5,224 nucleotides of DNA. It comes from Pseudomonadota bacterium (GTDB taxonomy: Bacteria > Pseudomonadota > Gammaproteobacteria > Burkholderiales > Nitrosomonadaceae). Shown here in pieces: positions 1-5,224 of this stretch. A program made the translations under genes and the position numbers. Where the stretch lies: NCBI GenBank assembly GCA_018240935.1, contig JAFEEV010000070.1:1-5224 (forward strand). The letters are read 5' to 3'. Each line of letters starts with the position of its first letter. The stretch's first letter is position 1. The notes under the pieces were generated by a model, which was not told the origin of the DNA, did no database searches, and worked only from the letters and a program-made list of their open reading frames with translations.

Positions 1-371
1 ATATTCTCAATCGCATCATCGAAACTGCAATCCGGTTTTGCAACAGTTTGCTTGAATGGATAGAGATTAACGATCACCAACTCGATATTGGCAATCGATG
101 CTTGTTTCAGTGCGTGTTGGTGATCGGGCAAATCATGGCGTGCCAATATGCCGGCATGGATTTTTGGGTGCAACGTTTTGACCCGTCCGTCCAGCATTTC
201 CGGAAAACCGGTATAGTCGCCTACCTCGATAACGGGGATCCCGGTCTCCTGCAGCAGCTTGGCGGTGCCGCCTGTGGACAGGATGGTGATATTGTGCCGG
301 ATCAATTCCTTTACTAATTCTACGATTCCGGTTTTATCCGAAACACTGATAAGCGCTTGTTTAATGGTCAT
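1..371 (-). CDS. purH: Bifunctional purine biosynthesis protein PurH, N-terminal part (cut by left edge)
   Basis: This is the start of PurH, the cytoplasmic enzyme for the last two steps of IMP synthesis (AICAR formyltransferase and IMP cyclohydrolase). Only the first 123 codons are present, reading leftward from the ATG at 371-369 and leaving the window at base 1. The visible part is the N-terminal MGS-like IMP cyclohydrolase domain. The protein begins MTIKQALISVSDKTGIVEL and carries ILSTGGTAKLL (about residues 30-40), DYTGFPEMLDGRVKTLHPK (about 52-70) and IVNLYPF (about 100-106), all hallmarks of the family. The formyltransferase domain lies outside. The ATG overlaps the fis stop as ATGA, and the bases upstream are A-rich with no clear Shine-Dalgarno sequence, so translation is probably coupled to fis. 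The dusB-fis-purH order is common in betaproteobacteria (family knowledge). No break is visible in the part present. Confidence 0.96.
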   Translation of the reverse strand, partial: MTIKQALISVSDKTGIVELVKELIRHNITILSTGGTAKLLQETGIPVIEVGDYTGFPEMLDGRVKTLHPKIHAGILARHDLPDHQHALKQASIANIELVIVNLYPFKQTVAKPDCSFDDAIEN

Positions 372-610
372 TTAATTTGATATTGTTTCATTTTTTGACG
401 TAACGTATTTCTATTTATTCCCAGTAAATCAGCCGCTTGCGTCTGGTTTCCTTTGGTATATTGTATGGCGATTTCAATTAAAGGCTTCTCGACGCTATGC
501 ATGACCATATTGTAAATATGACATGGCTTCTCCCCATCCAGGTCATTGAGATATCCGTTTATGGCTTTGCGAATGCACGATGCAATTTCATTTTCCTTGA
601 TTGCATTCAT
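368..610 (-). CDS. fis: Fis family DNA-binding nucleoid protein (short form)
   Basis: This is an 80-residue Fis homologue, a homodimeric DNA-bending protein that shapes the nucleoid and regulates growth-related genes. The C-terminal half is diagnostic: KPLIEIAIQYTKGNQTQAA leads into a helix-turn-helix at about residues 56-75 ending GINRNTLRQKMKQY, which closely parallels the E. coli C-terminus (family knowledge). The protein is about 18 residues shorter than the 98-residue E. coli Fis, and the missing part is at the N-terminus, where E. coli Fis has the mobile hairpin arm needed to activate DNA invertases. Short Fis proteins are usual in betaproteobacteria. The gene starts 7 nt after the dusB stop. 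A purine-rich AAGGGGA (622-628) inside the end of dusB is the likely ribosome binding site, though spaced a little far (11 nt). The stop overlaps the purH start. Misidentification as an NtrC-type C-terminal fragment is unlikely given the dusB neighbour and full-length short form. Confidence 0.95.
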   Translation of the reverse strand: MNAIKENEIASCIRKAINGYLNDLDGEKPCHIYNMVMHSVEKPLIEIAIQYTKGNQTQAADLLGINRNTLRQKMKQYQIK

Positions 611-617
611 AAACTAC

Positions 618-1622
618 CTACTCCCCTTCTTTGATATAACTCAATCGTTGACCTTTTTCAGCTAACGTGGAAAAAAAATTATTAGTTTCCAGAATTTGCT
701 GATCACTGGTTTGCAGTTGGTTCATGGACTGACGAAATCCGGCGGAACCGACAAGTCCTTTGGTATACCAGGAAATATGTTTGCGTGCGATGCGAACGCC
801 TGAATATTCACCGTAAAATTCATATAAATCATGTAAATGATTGATGAGCACCCGATGGATTTCGGATACTTCGGGCGCCGGTAAATGCTCGCCGGTAGCG
901 AGGTAGTGATTGATTTCGCGGAAGATCCACGGTCTACCTTGCGCGGCGCGGCCGATCATGATCGCATCCGCCTTTGTATAAGCAAGAATCGAGCGTGCTT
1001 TTTCCGGTGTCGTGATATCGCCGTTGGCAATGACAGGGATCTTGATTGCGGCTTTAACCGCCGCGATGGTATCGTATTCCGCAGTGCCGGTATAAGCGCA
1101 AGCACGCGTGCGGCCATGAATTGCGAGCGCTTGAACACCCGAATTTTCGGCAATATGGGCGATGGAGAGGGCGTTTTTGTGTTGTTTATCCCAACCGGTG
1201 CGTATCTTAAGTGTCACCGGGATGTTCACGGCTTTGACCACCGCATCCAGAATCTTTCCCACTAATTGCTCATCTTGCAATAGCGCGGAACCTGCCATGA
1301 CATTGCAGATTTTTTTGGCCGGACAGCCCATATTGATATCGATAATCTGAGCGCCATTGTCGACATTGTAACGCGCAGCGGCTGCCAGCATCTGCGGATC
1401 GGCGCCGGCAATTTGCACGGAAACCGGCGAAACTTCACCGTCATGATTCGCGCGGCGCTGTGTTTTTTTTGAACCCCACAATAGCGAATTACTGGACACC
1501 ATTTCGGAAACCGCCATACCTGCTCCCATCGTCTTGCACAATTGCCTGAATGGCCGGTCGGTAACACCCGCCATGGGAGCAACAATCAGTTTGTTTTTCA
1601 AAATGTGCGTGCCGATTTGCAT
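618..1622 (-). CDS. dusB: tRNA-dihydrouridine synthase B
   Basis: This is a 334-residue FMN-dependent enzyme that reduces uridine to dihydrouridine in the tRNA D-loop (position 17 for E. coli DusB). An FMN-binding TIM barrel opens with KLIVAPMAGVTDRPFRQL (about 11-28). The catalytic cysteine is visible as Cys100 in DINMGCPAKK, the same number as in E. coli DusB. Further family motifs are LKIRTGWD (138-145), IHGRTRACAYTGTAEYD (168-184), VIANGDITTPEKA (197-209) and the phosphate-binding IMIGRAAQGRPWIF (221-234). The C-terminal helical tRNA-binding domain holds EYSGVRIARKHISWY (272-286). Length is normal for the family, and DusB is favoured over DusA or DusC by these motifs and by linkage to fis. 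The start at 1622 gives the standard N-terminus, but no strong Shine-Dalgarno precedes it (the upstream bases read GCGCTCAAC). It is the first gene of the dusB-fis-purH operon. Confidence 0.97.
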   Translation of the reverse strand: MQIGTHILKNKLIVAPMAGVTDRPFRQLCKTMGAGMAVSEMVSSNSLLWGSKKTQRRANHDGEVSPVSVQIAGADPQMLAAAARYNVDNGAQIIDINMGCPAKKICNVMAGSALLQDEQLVGKILDAVVKAVNIPVTLKIRTGWDKQHKNALSIAHIAENSGVQALAIHGRTRACAYTGTAEYDTIAAVKAAIKIPVIANGDITTPEKARSILAYTKADAIMIGRAAQGRPWIFREINHYLATGEHLPAPEVSEIHRVLINHLHDLYEFYGEYSGVRIARKHISWYTKGLVGSAGFRQSMNQLQTSDQQILETNNFFSTLAEKGQRLSYIKEGE

Positions 1623-1633
1623 GTTGAGCGCAG

Positions 1634-1662
1634 TGTATAAGTAAAATCAGTGGCCTTGGGAA
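1634..1662 (-). promoter_or_regulatory. Candidate sigma-70 promoter close to dusB
   Basis: On the minus strand a TTCCCA element (1657-1662) stands 17 nt before TATACA (1634-1639), each matching 4 of 6 consensus bases. Transcription would begin roughly 5 nt upstream of the dusB ATG, giving a very short leader that fits the poor Shine-Dalgarno there. It competes with the TATAAT further upstream. The call rests on motif matching only. Confidence 0.25.
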
Positions 1663-1742
1663 GTGATTGACCGGGATGTTGGGTATCTTGGCTGCAGCAG
1701 GTGAATATTCATATAAAATTCTCACAGTGCATAATGGAACCA

Positions 1743-1748
1743 ATTATA
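1743..1748 (-). promoter_or_regulatory. Candidate -10 box for the dusB-fis-purH operon
   Basis: The minus strand reads a perfect TATAAT in the 170-nt spacer between the end of ubiH and dusB. At 15-18 nt spacing I find no good -35 hexamer (TATCGG at 17 nt), so an activator or a different promoter would be needed. It would leave a leader of about 110 nt before dusB. The spacer has no convincing ubiH terminator, so read-through from ubiH also remains possible. Confidence 0.3.
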
Positions 1749-1792
1749 ACTTTTGTTTCGTCAGGCCGATAGAGGCGCGACAGGAAAACGGG

Positions 1793-2965
1793 TTATCCGC
1801 GTGCGCCAAAGATCATGCGGCGGGCGACAAACCGTTTCAGCGGCGGCGTGCAATTCAATGCGGTCAATCCGATTCCGCAAGCGTGCTTGAGCAGTGCATT
1901 GTCATTGGAAAACAGCTTGATGAGCGTATCGGTAAAAAAACGGCCGCCTCCGCTGTCGATTTGCCTTTTCCGGCGGTAATTCGACAGCATCGCCGGAGCG
2001 CCGATTTGCCGTGAGGTATTTTGCGCATCGATCGCTTCTTGCGCTAACTCATAAGCATCTCTCAAGCCCAGATTAAACCCTTGTCCTGCAACGGGATGCA
2101 ATGTTTGCGCCGCATTCCCGATGAGTGCAACTCTTTGCGCCGTAACGCTCAGGGCATATTTCAATGTTAACGGGAATGCCGATCTCTTTCCGGCATGGGT
2201 GAATTTTCCCAGCCGGTCGCCGAAGTGCCGGTGCAGTCTGGCCAAAAAATCGGCCTCGTTCAGCGCGCTAATTTCATGAATTGCTTCAGGGCTTACCGTC
2301 CACACCAGCGCGAAATCTTCTTCGTTCGGCAGCAATGCCACCGGTCCATCGGCGGTAAAGCGTTCGTAGGCAATTCCGCTTTGTTTTTTCTCCGCCTTGA
2401 CATTGCCGACCACAGCGAATTGGTGATAGTCATGCGACTGATAAGCGACATCGGGTAATTGCTGCGCCAGTTTGCCGCCATCCGCGAGTACTATCAGCTT
2501 GGCGGTCACTTTTTGCGCTTCGTTTTGATAATTGAAATGCACCATGCCCGAATTTTCCGTAGTATCCAGACCGGTGACGACCGCACCGGCTATGTAGCCG
2601 GAAGTATCCGACATTAAGCGTTGATGCATCGAGCAAAACAAATCGTGATAATTGACGACGAACCCCAACGTGGGAACGCCGGCGTCTTGCGGCGTCAAAA
2701 CCGTTTGACCGAGGCTGCCGCGATTGGAAATGTGGATCGTCGTAATCGGTGTTTTTTTTGACAATCCGCTCCATACGCCCAAGCGGTGCAGGATTAAGTG
2801 ACTGCCGTAGGATAATGCCAGCGGACGCGGATCTTCGTCTTTCTCCGGCAAACCGCGCGCTTCCAGCAACAAGCTCGAAATACCGGTATCCTGCAGCGCC
2901 AGTGCCAAAGCCATGCCCACCGGCCCGCCGCCAATGACGACAATATCGTAATGCGCGCTGATCAT
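1793..2965 (-). CDS. ubiH: 2-octaprenyl-6-methoxyphenol hydroxylase (UbiH), FAD-dependent monooxygenase
   Basis: This flavoprotein performs one of the aerobic ring hydroxylations of ubiquinone synthesis, probably in the membrane-associated Ubi complex. With the chosen start at 2965 it has 390 residues, against 392 for E. coli UbiH. Motifs in order: the dinucleotide-binding fold YDIVVIGGGPVGMALAL (6-22), DPRPLALS (45-52), a central VLADGG (159-164), YERFTADGPVALLPN (200-214), FGDRLGKFTHAGKRSAFPL (248-266) and the second FAD motif GNAAQTLHPVAGQGFNLG (283-300). Segments such as ITTIHISNRG (75-84) and the THAGKRSA block match UbiH specifically rather than UbiF or UbiI (recalled family sequences). 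The frame stays open upstream to an ATG at 3097, but those 44 residues are basic and have no place in the family. They would push the FAD loop far from the N-terminus, so MISAHYD is preferred. No strong Shine-Dalgarno precedes either ATG. The gene stands alone between dusB and the divergent ankyrin gene. Confidence 0.94.
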   Translation of the reverse strand: MISAHYDIVVIGGGPVGMALALALQDTGISSLLLEARGLPEKDEDPRPLALSYGSHLILHRLGVWSGLSKKTPITTIHISNRGSLGQTVLTPQDAGVPTLGFVVNYHDLFCSMHQRLMSDTSGYIAGAVVTGLDTTENSGMVHFNYQNEAQKVTAKLIVLADGGKLAQQLPDVAYQSHDYHQFAVVGNVKAEKKQSGIAYERFTADGPVALLPNEEDFALVWTVSPEAIHEISALNEADFLARLHRHFGDRLGKFTHAGKRSAFPLTLKYALSVTAQRVALIGNAAQTLHPVAGQGFNLGLRDAYELAQEAIDAQNTSRQIGAPAMLSNYRRKRQIDSGGGRFFTDTLIKLFSNDNALLKHACGIGLTALNCTPPLKRFVARRMIFGARG

Positions 2966-3170
2966 ATGATTGCTGGAAATTTTTTCAGGATGCCGGTTTG
3001 TAATGGATAAATCGGATGAATATTTGTGCCGGGAGATTCTGGCGGCAACCAATGCATCGCGATTTTGTTCGAATTGAATAGGGCAGGAGAATAGCATATT
3101 GCAACACGCCGTGGAATGTGCGATTGGCTGAGTGCGCTGTAATGCGCGGGCAAGATGACGGCTTAAACGG

Positions 3171-3176
3171 TATAAT
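3171..3176 (+). promoter_or_regulatory. Candidate -10 box for the ankyrin/Sel1 genes
   Basis: A perfect TATAAT on the plus strand lies about 90 nt before the ankyrin start. The hexamer 17 nt upstream is GGGCAA, a poor -35, so this is a partial promoter match. Transcription starting near 3183 would give a leader of about 80 nt that includes the GCAT-TTTT-ATGC hairpin. Confidence 0.35.
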
Positions 3177-3251
3177 CTGCCTCATTTACCGTCTGGCTGC
3201 ATTTTTATGCGGTGATAATTAAAGAAAGTTCTGTGTGAATAAATGATTGAG

Positions 3252-3257
3252 AAGGAA
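3252..3257 (+). promoter_or_regulatory. Ribosome binding site that decides the ankyrin gene start
   Basis: AAGGAA lies 6 nt before the ATG at 3264 and downstream of the alternative ATG at 3243. Initiation at 3264 also gives a clean signal peptide, so the two lines of evidence agree. Confidence 0.75.
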
Positions 3258-3263
3258 TTTTGC

Positions 3264-4016
3264 ATGACGAGATTGTTAGCAAATAAACTTACAGGTTGGA
3301 TGATGGTATTTTTACTTTCTATCGTTTCCACTGAAGTCTGGTCAACGAATACCGGCAGCGAATTAGTCAACGCCGCGGATAAAGGCAACATACCCTTAGT
3401 CAAAAAAATACTGGATACGCAGCGTATTGATCAGGAGGAATTGCACGCCGCTTTTCTGGCGGCGGTAAAAAAAGGCCATGCTGCTGCTGTTGAACGTTTC
3501 CTGCAAGCCGGTGTGGATATCAATTTAAGAGCGGACGATCACTATACTCCGCTGATGCGATCGGCTCGCGATGGCCGCGATCAGGCGGTGGAAATGTTAC
3601 TGTCTGCCGGTGCTGACGTGAATGCAGCGACCGAAGAAGATGGCACGGCTCTAATGCTGGCCGCCGAAAAAGACCGCAGGAAAGCGATCGATTTGTTGCT
3701 GGCGGCAAAAGCGGATGTGAATGCCAAGCGCGCCGACAGTATGACAGCGCTGATGCTGGCGGCGCAGCAAGGCCACCGGCAAGTCATTCAGACATTGCTG
3801 AATGCCGGCGCCGATGTCAATTATCAATTGATGAATGGCGCGACAGCACTGATGCTGGCGGCGCAGCATGGCCATCTGGGTGCGGTTCATACATTGCTGG
3901 CGGCAAACGCCAATCCTAATCTGAAAGCCAGCAATGGCGCGACTGCATTGACACTGGCCAAACTTTATCATTATAAGGAAGTGATTGAATTATTGATAAA
4001 GGCGGGAGCCAAATAG
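3264..4016 (+). CDS. Secreted ankyrin-repeat protein, function unknown
   Basis: This 250-residue protein is built almost entirely of ankyrin repeats, helix-turn-helix modules that bind other proteins. The N-terminus MTRLLANKLTGWMMVFLLSI is a classic Sec signal peptide: positive residues, a hydrophobic core at about 11-23, and a likely cut after VWS at residue 27. The product should therefore be periplasmic or secreted. Five repeats are in exact 33-residue register, with TPLM or TALM/TALT at 95, 128, 161, 194 and 227, and AGADVN-type ends. Two more degenerate repeats (about 31-60 and 61-94) precede them. The mature part has no cysteine and no catalytic domain is seen. An in-frame ATG at 3243 would add MIEKEFC before the signal peptide and lacks the ribosome binding site, so it is rejected. 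The Sel1 lipoprotein gene follows 76 nt later on the same strand. Periplasmic ankyrin proteins such as Pseudomonas AnkB support catalase activity, but no catalase is present here, so I assign no function. Confidence 0.9.
   Translation: MTRLLANKLTGWMMVFLLSIVSTEVWSTNTGSELVNAADKGNIPLVKKILDTQRIDQEELHAAFLAAVKKGHAAAVERFLQAGVDINLRADDHYTPLMRSARDGRDQAVEMLLSAGADVNAATEEDGTALMLAAEKDRRKAIDLLLAAKADVNAKRADSMTALMLAAQQGHRQVIQTLLNAGADVNYQLMNGATALMLAAQHGHLGAVHTLLAANANPNLKASNGATALTLAKLYHYKEVIELLIKAGAK
3743..3874 (+). repeat. Near-identical DNA copies within ankyrin repeats
   Basis: The 33 bases at 3743-3775 recur at 3842-3874, exactly 99 bases later, with only two differences. They encode the TALMLAAQ-G-H start of two consecutive ankyrin repeats. 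The preceding repeat (TALMLAAEK, from about 3645) uses visibly different codons, for example CTAATGCTGGCCGCC. This points to more recent duplication or conversion of the later pair. Confidence 0.8.
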
Positions 4017-4048
4017 CATGATGTCCGGCCGGCTTTGAAAGCGCGCTG

Positions 4049-4064
4049 TAATCGTTTAATCGTT
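4049..4064 (+). repeat. Tandem 8-bp direct repeat upstream of the Sel1 gene
   Basis: TAATCGTT occurs twice back to back and is followed at once by ATAACC, so the second copy overlaps a -10-like TATAAC (4064-4069). It sits 14 nt before the Shine-Dalgarno of the lipoprotein gene. It could be an operator or chance in an A/T-rich stretch. No good -35 is visible for TATAAC. Confidence 0.5.
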
Positions 4065-4078
4065 ATAACCCAATGAAT

Positions 4079-4084
4079 AGAGGA
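4079..4084 (+). promoter_or_regulatory. Ribosome binding site of the Sel1 lipoprotein gene
   Basis: AGAGGA lies 8 nt before the ATG at 4093. It is a strong, well-spaced site that fixes the start placing the lipobox correctly. Confidence 0.75.
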
Positions 4085-4092
4085 AATTTTAG

Positions 4093-4767
4093 ATGAATGT
4101 TTCGGCTGTTTTAATTCTTGCTGCGACGGTTGCAGTGCTGACCGGCTGTAGCGGTGAACCGGGAAGTGATAAATCGGCAGCAAACTCGATACCCTCTCCT
4201 ATGAACGAAATCACCAAGCTGGGTGAGATTCCGTCGTTCATGAGTGAAGGTTTATCTGACGAAGAAAAAGCGGAATTAAAAGAACAAATTATGCCTGGAG
4301 GTTTCGGTGATGTGAAAGCTGCCGAAGAGAAATTCAAGGCATTGATGGCTGATGCAAAAGCGGGGGATCCGGCGGCGCAGAACAGTTTGGGTGTGATGTA
4401 CTACACCGGTGAAGCAGTATCAAAAAATTTGTCCGGCAAGGTGTTGGATAACGATCCTGAACTGGCCGCCGGATGGTTTTACCGGGCCGCCGAGCAAGGT
4501 TATGCCGATGCGCAGTTTAATTTAGGGTTGATGTACGCGAACGGTGAAGGTGTTCCGCAAGACATGGAACAAGCGGTGGAGTTATTCAAGAAAGCGGCCG
4601 AGCAGGGGCATGTCGACGCGCAAAACAATCTCGGCGCCATGTATTTCACCGGAGAGGGTGTAGCCAGAGACGAAAAGAAAGCCATAGAGTGGTTTGAAAA
4701 AGCGGCTGCGCAGGGAAATCAGGAAGCTCGCGACAATCTCGACGCGATTAAGGCATCGGGTAAATAA
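4093..4767 (+). CDS. Sel1-repeat (TPR-like) outer-membrane-type lipoprotein, function unknown
   Basis: This 224-residue protein has a lipoprotein signal peptide ending in the lipobox LTGC. Cys19 would be lipidated, and Ser at +2 rather than Asp favours sorting to the outer membrane. A Ser/Pro-containing linker and an acidic/lysine-rich segment (about 20-80) lead into Sel1 repeats: 92-136, 137-172, 173-208 and a partial fourth at 209-220. Repeats 2 and 3 are the standard 36 residues, with NLG-MY--GEGV and A-LFKKAAEQG-type signatures. Repeat 1 is 45 residues because about nine extra residues (around VSKNLSGKVLDND) sit in its inter-helix loop. Sel1 repeats are alpha-solenoids that hold partner proteins, and no enzyme domain is present. 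The upstream neighbour is the secreted ankyrin protein, with 76 nt between them and no evident terminator, so the two may be cotranscribed. A strong hairpin follows the stop. Function is not recognisable from sequence. Confidence 0.92.
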   Translation: MNVSAVLILAATVAVLTGCSGEPGSDKSAANSIPSPMNEITKLGEIPSFMSEGLSDEEKAELKEQIMPGGFGDVKAAEEKFKALMADAKAGDPAAQNSLGVMYYTGEAVSKNLSGKVLDNDPELAAGWFYRAAEQGYADAQFNLGLMYANGEGVPQDMEQAVELFKKAAEQGHVDAQNNLGAMYFTGEGVARDEKKAIEWFEKAAAQGNQEARDNLDAIKASGK

Positions 4768-4777
4768 GTTATTTGTT

Positions 4778-4812
4778 TACCCGGCCATGCTCTCCACGAG
4801 CCTGGCCGGGTA
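4778..4812 (+). terminator. Strong hairpin between convergent genes, probable rho-independent terminator
   Basis: TACCCGGCCA (4778-4787) pairs perfectly with TGGCCGGGTA (4803-4812). Inside it GCTC (4789-4792) pairs with GAGC (4798-4801) around a 5-nt loop, separated by one T/C mismatch. On the plus strand it is followed by G and TTTT, a short U-tract, so it best terminates the Sel1 transcript 10 nt after the stop. It also lies 16 nt past the aldolase stop on the other strand and may slow that transcript, but there is no U-tract in that direction. Confidence 0.75.
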
Positions 4813-4828
4813 GTTTTCCAAAGCTCTC

Positions 4829-5224
4829 TTACGCAATGGTTACTTCATCGGACAAATAGACATCCTGAATGGCATTCAGCAATTTCACGCCTTCGGCGAA
4901 CGGTTTCTGGAATGCCTTGCGTCCGGAAATCAATCCCATGCCGCCGGCCCGTTTATTGATGACGGCGGTGCGGACCGCTTGGTGTAAATCGTCGCTGCCG
5001 GATTCTCCGCCCGAATTGATCATGCCGATCCGGCCCATATAGCAGTTGGCCACTTGATAGCGCACCAGATCGATCGGATGTTCAGTGGTCAGTTCACTAT
5101 AGACCTTGGGGTGTGTTTTGCCGAATTTGATCGCGTTGTATCCGCCATTATTGGTCGCCATTTTCTGCTTGACGATGTCGGCGCCGATGGTGACCGCAAG
5201 ATGATTCGCCTGACCGGTCAGGTC
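4829..5224 (-). CDS. fbaB: Class I fructose-bisphosphate aldolase, FbaB/DhnA type, C-terminal part (cut by right edge)
   Basis: This is the last 131 codons of an aldolase that interconverts fructose 1,6-bisphosphate with glyceraldehyde 3-phosphate and dihydroxyacetone phosphate through a lysine Schiff base. The frame is open to the right edge, so the start lies outside; the Met codon at 5161 is internal. Visible blocks are VTIGADIVKQK near the edge, NNGGYNAIKFGKTH, HPIDLVRYQVANCYMGR, the INSGGES loop and TAVINKRAGGMGLISGRKAF, whose glycine/arginine strands bind phosphate in this TIM barrel. They match the E. coli FbaB C-terminus closely (recalled sequence). Counting back from the end, the lysine of ADIVK falls at about residue 237-238 of a 350-residue protein, in line with the E. 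coli Schiff-base Lys237. This is the archaeal-type class I enzyme, unrelated in sequence to zinc-dependent class II Fba. It converges on the Sel1 gene. It would serve glycolysis/gluconeogenesis, or the Calvin cycle in an autotroph. Confidence 0.95.
   Translation of the reverse strand, partial: DLTGQANHLAVTIGADIVKQKMATNNGGYNAIKFGKTHPKVYSELTTEHPIDLVRYQVANCYMGRIGMINSGGESGSDDLHQAVRTAVINKRAGGMGLISGRKAFQKPFAEGVKLLNAIQDVYLSDEVTIA

Larger units (their letters stand above)
2966..3263. promoter_or_regulatory. Divergent intergenic region between ubiH and the ankyrin gene
   Basis: This 298-nt stretch separates the outward-facing starts of ubiH (left) and the ankyrin-repeat gene (right) and should hold both promoters. 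On the plus strand it contains a perfect TATAAT at 3171-3176, a small hairpin GCAT-TTTT-ATGC at 3199-3210 and an A/T-rich leader up to the ankyrin Shine-Dalgarno. For ubiH I cannot choose a single promoter. Its left 132 nt stay open in the ubiH frame, but the translation does not look like protein. I see no RNA gene or known riboswitch. Confidence 0.5.

Noticed and set aside
885..1265. 126-codon open frame on the plus strand inside dusB
   Set aside because: It lies wholly antisense to a convincing dusB, and its translation has no recognisable domain and is rich in Arg/Asp/Cys as expected of a shadow frame.
1758..1779. Possible terminator hairpin after ubiH
   Set aside because: The arms pair only with a G/T pair and a C/C mismatch, and no T-run follows on the minus strand.
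1667..2014. 115-codon plus-strand frame spanning the ubiH 3' end and the dusB spacer
   Set aside because: Most of it is antisense to the conserved UbiH C-terminus, and it has no ribosome binding site and no recognisable motif.
3199..3210. GCAT-TTTT-ATGC hairpin as a regulatory RNA element or riboswitch
   Set aside because: A 4-bp stem is too short to support a claim and no known riboswitch core is recognisable around it.
3243..3263. Upstream ATG of the ankyrin gene adding seven residues
   Set aside because: It has no Shine-Dalgarno and would spoil the signal peptide; the ATG at 3264 has AAGGAA correctly spaced.
3264..4016. Ankyrin protein as a eukaryote-like secreted effector acquired by transfer
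   Set aside because: It has an ordinary Sec signal peptide, no secretion-system or mobile genes nearby, and a codon style that looks like its neighbours. Periplasmic ankyrin proteins are common in proteobacteria.
4829..5161. Complete 110-residue protein starting at the internal Met of the aldolase
   Set aside because: The same frame continues with conserved aldolase sequence (VTIGADIVKQK) to the window edge, so this Met is internal.
1..5224. Defence system, mobile element or CRISPR array
   Set aside because: Nearly all of the window is accounted for by housekeeping genes and the two repeat proteins; no spaced direct repeats, transposase, integrase, nuclease or toxin-antitoxin genes were seen.

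Overview
The window reads as ordinary chromosomal DNA of a Gram-negative betaproteobacterium. The evidence is the gene order dusB-fis-purH, a short betaproteobacterial-type Fis, a UbiH very like the E. coli enzyme, and a secreted protein plus an outer-membrane-type lipoprotein. A Nitrosomonas-like (Nitrosomonadaceae) host is my best guess from overall protein character, but no search was run. No tRNA, rRNA, insertion sequence, CRISPR array or phage gene is visible.

Layout. Positions 1-1622 hold three minus-strand genes read from right to left: dusB (tRNA dihydrouridine synthase), fis (nucleoid protein) and the first third of purH (purine biosynthesis), which runs off the left edge. They are packed as an operon: 7 nt between dusB and fis, and a 4-nt ATGA overlap between fis and purH. 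A 170-nt spacer with candidate promoters (1623-1792) separates dusB from ubiH (1793-2965, minus), a flavin hydroxylase of ubiquinone synthesis. A 298-nt divergent spacer (2966-3263) follows. Then come two plus-strand genes for exported solenoid-repeat proteins: a secreted ankyrin-repeat protein (3264-4016) and a Sel1-repeat lipoprotein (4093-4767). A strong hairpin (4778-4812) closes that pair and faces the convergent, right-truncated gene for a class I (FbaB/DhnA-type) fructose-bisphosphate aldolase (4829-5224, minus).

How the genes relate. dusB-fis-purH joins translation- and growth-related functions under one probable promoter. ubiH and fba are unrelated housekeeping metabolism (respiratory quinone, and glycolysis/gluconeogenesis or the Calvin cycle). 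The only accessory-looking part is the ankyrin plus Sel1 pair. Both products should be exported, both are built from protein-binding solenoid repeats, and neither has a visible catalytic domain, so an envelope scaffold or chaperone role is plausible but unproven. I see no convincing new multi-gene system. The most useful points are the translational-coupling signal at fis/purH, start-site corrections for ubiH and the ankyrin gene, repeat structure in the two solenoid proteins, and a tandem 8-bp repeat upstream of the lipoprotein gene.
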